Below are positions 1-7,600 of a stretch of 12,196 bases of DNA, one piece after another. Numbering within the stretch: the first letter of the stretch is position 1; every line of letters starts with the position of its first letter. Position numbers and translations under genes: made by a program. The DNA is from Baffinella frigidus (lineage: Eukaryota; Cryptophyceae; Cryptomonadales; Baffinellaceae), in assembly GCA_026770585.1 (NCBI GenBank), contig MU646837.1, positions 138,882 to 151,077 on the forward strand. The letters run 5' to 3'. The notes beneath the pieces were generated by a model. It worked only from the letters and a program-made list of their open reading frames with translations. It was not told the origin of the DNA and ran no database searches.

Positions 1-120
1 CTACACCCTAAATCATAGCCCCGCTTTCCATCCTACACCCTACACCCTAAACCATAGCCCCGCTTTCCATCCTACACCCTACACCCTAAATCATAAACCA
101 CACACCCTAGACCCTGGACC
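1..120. repeat. CCCTACA/CCCTAAA array with 44-bp higher-order unit
   Basis: A unit including CATAGCCCCGCTTTCCATCC is repeated twice. C-rich on the plus strand, opposite to the main arrays. Confidence 0.88.
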
Positions 121-264
121 CTAAAGGCCGGACAGCACCGACAGTTAGCACACACCCTTCCTTGGCACGCCACGCTGCCGGACGACACGGCTGTCTGTAA
201 AGGGGGTAGGGCCCTAGGCCCTAGGCCCTTGGAGCCATTGAAGCTTATCTAAGTCGAACACCGT

Positions 265-401
265 TAACTAATACAAGAGTTCCGCTCCTCCATGGCTTTC
301 GTCGCTGTCTTGCCTAGCCGTGCCTTCATATAGCACCCCTGCTACAGGCACGCCACGCTGCTGGACGACACGGCAGCACACGCGAGCCAACCCAGCTCTA
401 C
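265..401 (-). other. Doubtful candidate terminal exon
   Basis: If exon 11 splices to AACGCAG|GT at 401, the shared glycine codon leads into about 45 open codons ending at a TAG near 265. I cannot match it to the family tail, and no coatomer-binding basic C-terminus is visible. The 27-bp core at 347-373 recurs at 164-190 with one mismatch, as other exon edges in this gene do. The acceptor lacks a good pyrimidine tract. Chance is a reasonable explanation. Confidence 0.2.
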
Positions 402-737
402 CTGCGTTTTATTCTGGCCCGTTCTTAAAATCATCAAGAACAGAAACCCAGAACAAAACGGCGAATAGAAAGCCTTTAGGATGAATCGGAATGAAACTCA
501 GGCAGAGCTAGACAACGCCACGGGGTGTGGGGACCCAGTCCAGGACGAGCCCGCCTCGGGCCGTTAGCTCGACTGTACGCGGGGTAACCCACACAAACAC
601 GGCGGGGCTTTCCGTTCTACAACAACGTGCAGTGTGCGAGATAACTCCAGATCCTTACAGTACCAAAACCTCCGCAGGGGGTCTTAGAATGTGGCCATGC
701 TGGTCTCGTAATCAATAAATTCTCTCTTTAGCGGTAC

Positions 738-768
738 CTGACGCCTTGGCAGCCGCGTCGGGGTGATG
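738..768 (-). pseudogene. Copy of exon 11 end
   Basis: CCCGAC, then codons resembling DAAAKAS, then CAG|GTACC. It corresponds to the PDAKAP end and donor of exon 11. Confidence 0.65.
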
Positions 769-883
769 GCCTACTCCAGGACAAGCCCTCACAGTAAATA
801 TAGCTTGCTTATCAAGCACACGCCTCGGGCCGTTACGCCGAACTCAGGGTAACCTACACACACGTCGGGGATGTTCCCGGTAC

Positions 884-1073
884 CTGGCGCCTTGGCGTCG
901 GGGGGGGCAGAAGGCGTGGAAGCGCCCCCCCCCATCCCCGCGCCCATGGTGCCCCACATCTGTTTCGAGAGGGTGGAGGCCGCGGCAGTGGCAGCCCATC
1001 CGATGACGCCGCCTTCGGTCACGGTGGGCGCGGCGACCACGTTGGTCCCTGCTGTCCGCGCGTCCTCTTCCAC
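884..1073 (-). CDS. SCYL1: Exon 11: glycine/alanine-rich linker with IGWAATAAAS
   Basis: 190 nt: 63 codons plus one base. It begins VEEDARTAGTNVVAAPTVTE, contains GGVIGWAATAAASTLSKQMW, and ends in a G/S/P/A-rich stretch with DAKAP. SCYL1 proteins have a G-W-A motif followed by a small-residue helix just after the HEAT domain, and this fits it. The acceptor is CCAACCCAG|GTG, directly preceded by CCCCAAA units. The donor is GCGCCAG|GTACCG. If the donor is ignored the frame runs 26 codons more, into a TGA near position 789, which could be an alternative end. 5' copies lie at 1622-1650 and 1396-1451, and a 3' copy at 738-768. Confidence 0.82.
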
Positions 1074-4000
1074 CTGGGTTGGGGGTTGGGGTTTGGGGTG
1101 TGTGTGCCGGGGCCCTCGCAGCTCCAACCACCCTTCGACCACCGTTCACTGTTCGTCCCTCCTGCACGACTCCTTAACATGCGGGGTGGGAGGGAGGGTG
1201 CGGGTGAGGCCTGGCGCTCGGCCGTTCACCAGGGTTTAGGGTTTAGGGTTTAGGGTTTAGGGTTTAAGGGTTGGGGTTCAGGGTTCAGGGTTTAGGGTTT
1301 AGGGTTTTGGGTCGGGAGGACCCAGCAATCGAGCGGCATACCACTTACTACAGTTGCCATATAAACCCGTTTAGGGCTTAGGGTTTATGGTTTAGGTCAC
1401 GGTGGGCGCGGCGACGACGTTCGTCCCTGCTGTTCGCGCGTCTTCGTCTACCCACTTGGCATCGAGGTGGTCTGAATTGAGCGTGCCAACGCAAACCGCT
1501 ATCGAGCGGCCTAAGCACGTTTTTTAAAGCTGAGGCCGTCCGGTCTCAGCTTTTTCATTTTAAAAGTCCATTTCCCTTAGGATTCAGGTGAAAGTTTTTA
1601 AATTCCTTTAAAATTGTGTCACGTCCTGCTGTTCGCGCGTCCTCTTCCACCTGCCAGCAACCGAGTGGAATGTCAGCTACACAATGGACGTAGGCAAAAC
1701 TACGAACGATTGTATCGCGGAGAGTTTAATTATATCGTCGAACTATACAGTTTGTAAAGATAATCAACACCAACCATTAATCAGTGATGCACCCTGTCAT
1801 CTCCACGAAAAGCCCTTCACGAAAACCGCCCAACGTTTGCAACACGCCGGCAACTAATCCGCGCAGGCTACATACCACAAAAAGCTCAACTTGGTCGAGT
1901 GTAGCGAGTCCATCTTCGTGGGCCTCGATGACACGGGACCCCCCGCCCCCCAGCCGCAGGATTGTTCAGACTCCCTCCGTGGGGACCCTGTGGGGACCCT
2001 GTGGGGGCCCTGTGGGGACCCTGTGGGGACTCTGTGTGGGGGGTTTACCACGAATAGCACAAGTTAGTCGAGTGTGGCTAGGCCTGTGGGCGCGACGTCC
2101 GTGAGGTCGCGCTGCGCTTTTAGTGTTTATAGTTTGGCCTTTAAGGTGTAGGGTGTAGGGTGTAGGGTGTAGGGTGTAGGGTTTAGGGTGTAGGGTGTAG
2201 GGTGTAGGGTGTGGGGTGTAGGGTGTAGGGTGTAGGATCCAATGTTAACGGTGTAGGGTGTATGGGATAGCGGTGGGCATGTGCGGGGGGGACCTTCTTG
2301 CTCATCTCTTCGAGTCGCTTGACAGCCGCGTGCAGACACGTCAGCGCGTTCTCGCGTACCTGCCCCCCGCACACACCTCAACGGTCAGAGAGATTGATTT
2401 TTTTTTTGCCAATCAACCAGCGTCAGCGCCGCACATGCTACGCATTGTGCCACCACTGTACCCCGTTTCGGCCGCTCGTACGAGCACTTTCCGGATGGAT
2501 TCTAACTCCACCTCCTACAACCTCAACGGTCTCCTTCCTCGCACCTTCGCCCTTGCACGCAGGGGAGATCTGCCGACTTTTGGCGTGTTTCCCGGGTGAG
2601 AATCAACTTTGGACAGAGGTCCTTCCTTTGCACCGCCTAGCGCGACCCTCGGCACCCCTTGTCGTATCTGCACCCTGCACCCTGAATCCTAATCTCATCT
2701 CGGAACATACCAGAATCTGTCCTAATAAAAGGCATAAGGCAGCATCATTTGATGCCTAAAATAGCATATACACTCTTACCTTCCGCGTGGGGAGCCTAAG
2801 ATAGCAGGACAGATTCTGTCTTGTCCCGGAATTAAATCCCTTCCCGTGCCTCGCGTCTCCCCAGCCCTTGAAAGACTCCCATTGCAAGAAACCACCGCAT
2901 CCTCTCAGCACGGGCCTCGACCTACTTCCAGGAGGATAGACCCAGGACAAACCTGGGACAGAACCGCCTCAGGCGCGGTCATGCCACGCAACGAACCAAG
3001 CTGCTACCCCACCCTATTCAGAGCACGGGGCGGGCGGGAGGCCGGGCGGCCGTGAGCGCCAGGTATCATGCATAAACAATAAACTATAAGCCATCAACTA
3101 TAAACCTCTTCAGAGCACGGGGCGGGAGCGGGAGGGAGGGTGGGGGAGAAGCGTAGATGGTGAGAACAGCCACGCTCGGCAGAACCATCCTCACGTTCTT
3201 ACACACGACCCTGAACCCTGGATGGAGAGGGGTGATGCCTGGCGCTCACGGTCCATGGTGAGCATGACCACGCTCGGCAGCACCCCCCCACGTTCGCAAA
3301 ATCTACGCCCTGAACCCTGAACCCTGGATGAACCCTGGGGGAACCCTGGAGGGAGGGCCATGCCTGGCGCTCAGGGTCGATGGTGAGCATGGCCACGCTC
3401 GGTAGCACCTGGTATCGGGTTTCGGGTTTCGGGTTTCAGGTTTCGGGTTTAGAGTTTAGAGTTTAGGGCTTCGGGCTTCGGGCTTCGGTTTTCGGGCTCT
3501 GGTTTCGTGATTCGTGCTTCGTGTTCCGGGTTCCTGGTTTCGTGTTCCGTGTTTCGTGTTTCGTGTTCCATGTTTCGTGTTCCTGGTTTCGTGTTTCGGG
3601 TTCCGGGTTCCTGGTTTCGTGTTTCGTGTTCCGTGTTCCTGGTTTCGTGTTTCGTGTTCCTGGTTTCGTGTTCCATGTTCCATGTTTCGTGTTCCGGGTT
3701 TCGGCAGCACCCTCCTCGCGATGTCCGGGGCCGAGAAGAACTCGAGGGTCACGGAGAGGGACATGAGCGCCGCGATGCGCGCGGGGGGGAACGTGTCGTT
3801 CACTGCCCGCGTGAACGAGGGTAGCAGCACCTGCCAGCCAGGGCATCGGTAGATGAGTTAAATCGGGATATGATGTTTTCTTGAAACACGTTGTTGAAGA
3901 TCCAGCTCAAGTCGTCTACTTGTTCACAACGTCTAACCCTGCCATGTGGGGCGCATTTGTTCAGAACGTAGACGGCTAGTGTCTGCCTGCATGTCTGCGT

Positions 4001-4574
4001 GGGAGGAGAAAGAGAAGGGCAGCCAGGGAGTGCCACGTGCCATCCATCGCACACTGTCTACGTGTTGAAAACGTTAAGCCCTTCCGTGTGGTGCATGTTT
4101 TCGGAACATCCCACCAACCTTCACGGGAGGACCAAATCGTCGATTTTGGGGGCGCCGCCAGCCAGGGAGTGCCACGTGCCATCCATCGCACGGCCACCAA
4201 CTCTCACGGACGGACCAAAACCATTGATTTCGACCAGTTCCCAAAAGTAATTTTTGTACCAAGATTGGGACTTAAGTTGACACAGAGACCCCAGATCTGG
4301 GGTCTCTGCAAGGGGAATCTGAGGTCTGAAAATCGACGATTTGGTCATTCCGTGAGGGTTGGTGGGGGGTGGCCTCATGCAGGCAGACGCCACTGTCTGG
4401 CTGCATGCCTACCCACCCAGTGGACTACGGAGGGATTTCCTGATAACCCATAAAGAATAATCCATAGGACCCTACGCTTAATTATCTCTGGGCAAGTTGA
4501 CGTTTGTTGAAAGGCCCGTAGTCCACCGTGTGGATCTGGTGTCGATAACGCTGCGATGACCTGCGGTTACTTAC

Positions 4575-4617
<43 letters not shown>

Positions 4618-7600
4618 TAATGAGTTAGTTAAACAGTAGGTGACGCTGAGACGCGTGTGGGGGGGGGACCTTCTCGCGCGTGGCAGCGGAGAGGAACGGA
4701 GAGATCTTCCCGAGGCAGATCGTCGTGTTGCACCTGCACCAAGCATGGGTTTAGGGTTTAGGTTCAGGTTTTAGGGTTTGGGGTTTGGGGTTTGGGGTTT
4801 GGGGTTTGGGGTTTAGGGTTGGTGTTGGTGTTTGGGGTTAAGGGTTTTGGTATTTGGTATTTGGGGTTTATGGTTTATGGTTTATGGTTTATGGTTTATG
4901 GTTTATGGTTTATGGTTTATGGTTGAGGGTTTAGGGGTTGAAAAACCATCGCTGGAGCGCCCCCTTGGGTTTAGGGTTTAGGGTTTAGGGTTTAGGGTTT
5001 AGGGTTTAGGGTTTAGGGTTTAGGGTTTAGGGTTTAGGGTTTAGGGTTCAGGGTTCAGGGTAAGGGTTTAGGGTTTAGGGAAAGGGTTTAGAGAAATGGT
5101 TTAGGGGTTTCCGGGGCGGGACGAACCCGATGGAGCCCTCTGAGTCCTCCAGGAGGGCGGAGAGAGCGCGGAGGTCTTTTGGGACCCATCAACCGCCTCT
5201 GTACGGGGCCTCTATGGGGTGGTGGTCGGGCGTAGATGGCACCCTCGGAATCCTCGAGGATTCCGCTCTCTCCGCGGAGAGAGCGCCCTCTCTGGGCAGA
5301 TGAGTCAAAGGTAGTACCAGCCAGGGGGCCTGGCTGGCTGGGCGGAAGTCCCCGACAGGGCCTCACCACGCGTGACTAACCACATGTTTCCCTGGTACCA
5401 TACCGGATGGAGCCCTCTGAGTCATGGAGGAGGGTGGAGAGAGCGCGGATGACTTTTGGGTGGATGTGTCTAATCCGGGAACACGCATTTTCTTTTAAAA
5501 ATCTGCAAGGAAAATGACCACACAAAGGTCACGTCCCGAAGCATCTGTGTAGTATTTTTCATGCACATTTTCTAAAGAAAAATACTTGTACCCGGATGAA
5601 GTCAAGCGTAGTGGGGCCTCGCTGGCTGAGCGTGAGCGCCCCCCCAGGGTCCCACCTCGCATGACTAACCACATGTTTCCCTGGTGCTGAGCCTGTTCCA
5701 TACTCATCTCGAAAGATAACTGAATCAGTTCCCTAATTAGCGTTATCATTTCATTAGGACGCCTAATTAAATTTACTACGCCCTAACTAATTTCTCTTAT
5801 TCAACCTCTTATTGAAAAGGAACTGCTTCAGTTATCTTCCGAGATGAATACCGGATGGAGCCTTCGGAGTCCTGGAGGAGGGCGGAGAGAGCGCGGAGGA
5901 CTTGGGAGTTGATGACTCTCTCTGAGAGCTTCGGGACCAGGTACACCAGCGACTTGGCGGATAGCTCTCTCAGCACCTGCCCCGCCACACATTCAGGAGA
6001 CCACAGATGCAGACACCTTGCCTCGCACCGACCGAACTCGAAACACGTCAGTTGGAAGACAAGCCATATCTGAGGGGTGGTCTCGAGGTACGCCAGCGAC
6101 TTCGCGGATAGCTCTCTCAGCACCTGCCCCGCCACACATCCCGGGTGAGGTGGAGCGCCAGAACGACACCACATTCAGGGAGAGCTTGTGTACGGGGGAG
6201 GGTGTGTGCCCGAAGGACCACGCATGAACACACATGCAGACACTTTAGGGACGAGGTACACCAGCGACTTCGAGGATAGCTCTTTCAGGACCTGTTTACG
6301 GTGTACATTCAGGGTGAGGTTGAGTACCAGAACGACACCCCATTCAGGGAGAGCTTGTGTAAGGGTGTGTGCCCGAAGGACCACGCATGAACACACATGC
6401 AGACACTTTAGGGACGAGGTACACCAGCGACTTCGCGGACAGCTCTCTCAGCACGTGTTTTGCCCTGGGAAGAATCAGTACGTACACAACATCACCCGGG
6501 ATGTGTGGTCTTAGGTCTTCTCGCTTCTCAGATATATCCTGGCTTCCGAATCAGACTGGTTGTTCCCGAAAAATCAGACCAGGTCAAGGAGTTAACGTAA
6601 GTTCTCACATCGCGAGCGTTACCCCCCTATGTCCCTACGGGTTGCCTACCGTAGGGTCGTAGGTCTTATCGCTTAGGGGTTATTCAAAATCCCTTCGAAG
6701 TCCGCTGTGTGGTTTACCGGGGCAGCGTCGGTGAAGCCGGAGGCGAGTTTCGGGAAGATCTCTTTTTCAACGAGCGAGCGAGAGGTGGTCCGCGAACGTG
6801 TTTTGAATAACCCCTACGCGATAAGACCTAGGACCCTACAGTAGGCAACCCGTAGGGACATAGGGGGTGTTCCCACGGATAAGGTAACGGAAAGGTGGCC
6901 CGATTCGGGCCAAAAATCCCTTCGTAGTCCGCTGTGTGGTTGTTTACCGGGGCAGCGTCGGTGAAGCCGGAAGCGAGTTTCGGGAAGATCTCCTTCTCGA
7001 CGAGCGCTGGCGAGAGGTGGTCCGCGAACGTATGCAAGTTCTGCAGCAACCTGGTTTGGGGTTTAGGGTTTAGGGTTTAGGGTTTAGGGTTTAGGGTTTA
7101 GGGTCGGGGGTTGATGGTTTAGGGTTTAGGGTTTAGGGTTTAGGGTTGAAGGTTTAGGGTTTAGGGTTTAGGGTTGAGGTCGACGTCGAGAGCGAACGTG
7201 TGCAGATTCTGCAGCAACTTGAAGACGCCCCGAGCGTTAGCCTGTTGACTAAACCCAAAAGTCCTTTTGCAAACATTCGCTGAGATTTGACCTTTGAACG
7301 CAGCCATTATCGCCTCTCTCCTTCTCACGCATTCTCCCTCTCCAACAACAGCCACGCGCCGAGACCCGCAGGCTCACTCGGGGACCTTGGCTGGGTGGCG
7401 TTCCCGGTTTCGGGTTCCGGGTTCCCGTTCCGGGTGTCGTGTTTCCCGTTCCAGGTTCCGGGTTTCCCGTTTCGGGTATCGGGTACCGGGTTCCGGGTTT
7501 CCCGTTTCGGGTACCGGGTACCGGGTTCCGGGTTTCCCGTTTCGGGTATCGGGTTCCGGGTTCCGGGTGACGGGTTTCCCGATTCGGGTATCGGGTCGGG

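Larger units (their letters stand above)
1..883. other. Region downstream of exon 11: repeats, no firm gene
   Basis: This stretch holds a CCCTACA/CCCTAAA-type array with a roughly 44-bp higher-order unit at 1-120, the duplicated 27-mer (164-190 and 347-373), and a copy of the exon 11 end (738-768). Two related segments, about 540-600 and 776-870, share CCAGGAC, GCCTCGGGCCGTTA and GGGTAACC. The 63-codon plus-strand ORF at 527-718 has no recognisable protein features. Confidence 0.5.
1074..2293 (-). other. Intron 10 (1220 nt)
   Basis: Begins GTCCCC plus a C-run and ends CCCAG. From the donor it holds the TGTAGGG array, the 12-bp GGGGACCCTGTG minisatellite, an AT-richer stretch, two copies of the exon 11 start (1622-1650 and 1396-1451), a 9-bp hairpin at 1525-1552, TTTAGGG arrays (1234-1310 and 1368-1397) and CCCCAAA units against exon 11. 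No second gene is seen. Confidence 0.75.
2360..3363 (-). other. Intron 9 (1004 nt), GC-AG
   Basis: Starts GCATGG and ends GGGGCAG. Its donor half holds two more copies of exon 9 with their intron flanks. A small block CAGAGCACGGGGCGGG recurs near 3019 and 3112. The rest, about 2400-3000, looks unique and shows no repeat or motif that I recognise. The plus-strand ORF through 2298-2759 partly overlaps antisense exon 10 and has no known domain. Confidence 0.7.
3831..4669 (-). other. Intron 7 (839 nt)
   Basis: Starts GTCCCC plus a C-run and ends CTGGCAG. It holds the TTAG microsatellite (4577-4622), a nested inverted repeat (about 4110-4365) with a 26-bp palindrome at its centre, a duplicated block starting GCCAGGGAGTGCCACGTGCC (4022 and 4161), and a related pair near 3907-3990 and 4057-4110. 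No gene is seen. Confidence 0.7.
4734..5851 (-). other. Intron 6 (1118 nt)
   Basis: Starts GTATTC inside a MITE end and ends GGTGCAG. It holds the TA-flanked MITE (5703-5848), a direct repeat of about 100 bp (roughly 5300-5400 and 5590-5690, sharing TGACTAACCACATGTTTCCC), three copies of the exon 6 end, a 10-bp hairpin near 5551-5586, and the large TTTAGGG/TTTATGG/TTTGGGG array next to exon 7. Confidence 0.8.
5977..6947 (-). other. Intron 5 (971 nt)
   Basis: Starts GTAAAC and ends GGGGCAG. It holds two family-A elements in opposite orientation (6800-6942 and 6610-6712) around a frameshifted copy of the exon 5 end. Nearer exon 6 are three copies of the exon 6 start, with repeated spacer (ACACATGCAGACACTTTAGG) between them. 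Confidence 0.8.

Noticed and set aside
1-120. True chromosome end (telomere)
   Set aside because: The repeats are degenerate, mixed with unique bases and short, and similar arrays occur throughout the window.
1211-1219. Further copy of the exon 9 end (GAGCGCCAG|GC)
   Set aside because: The match is only about ten bases and could be chance.
1525-1552. Terminator-like hairpin (AAGCTGAG ... CTCAGCTT followed by T)
   Set aside because: It looks like a bacterial intrinsic terminator, but it lies in an intron of a eukaryotic gene. It is most likely a chance hairpin.
2298-2759. 153-codon plus-strand ORF
   Set aside because: It begins antisense to exon 10 and shows no recognisable motif or codon pattern.
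3449-3852. Several ORFs of 75-127 codons with TRNTKHE or RVPCFVF repeats
   Set aside because: Only the exon 8 part is coding, and only in one minus-strand frame. The rest is the degenerate array of intron 8.
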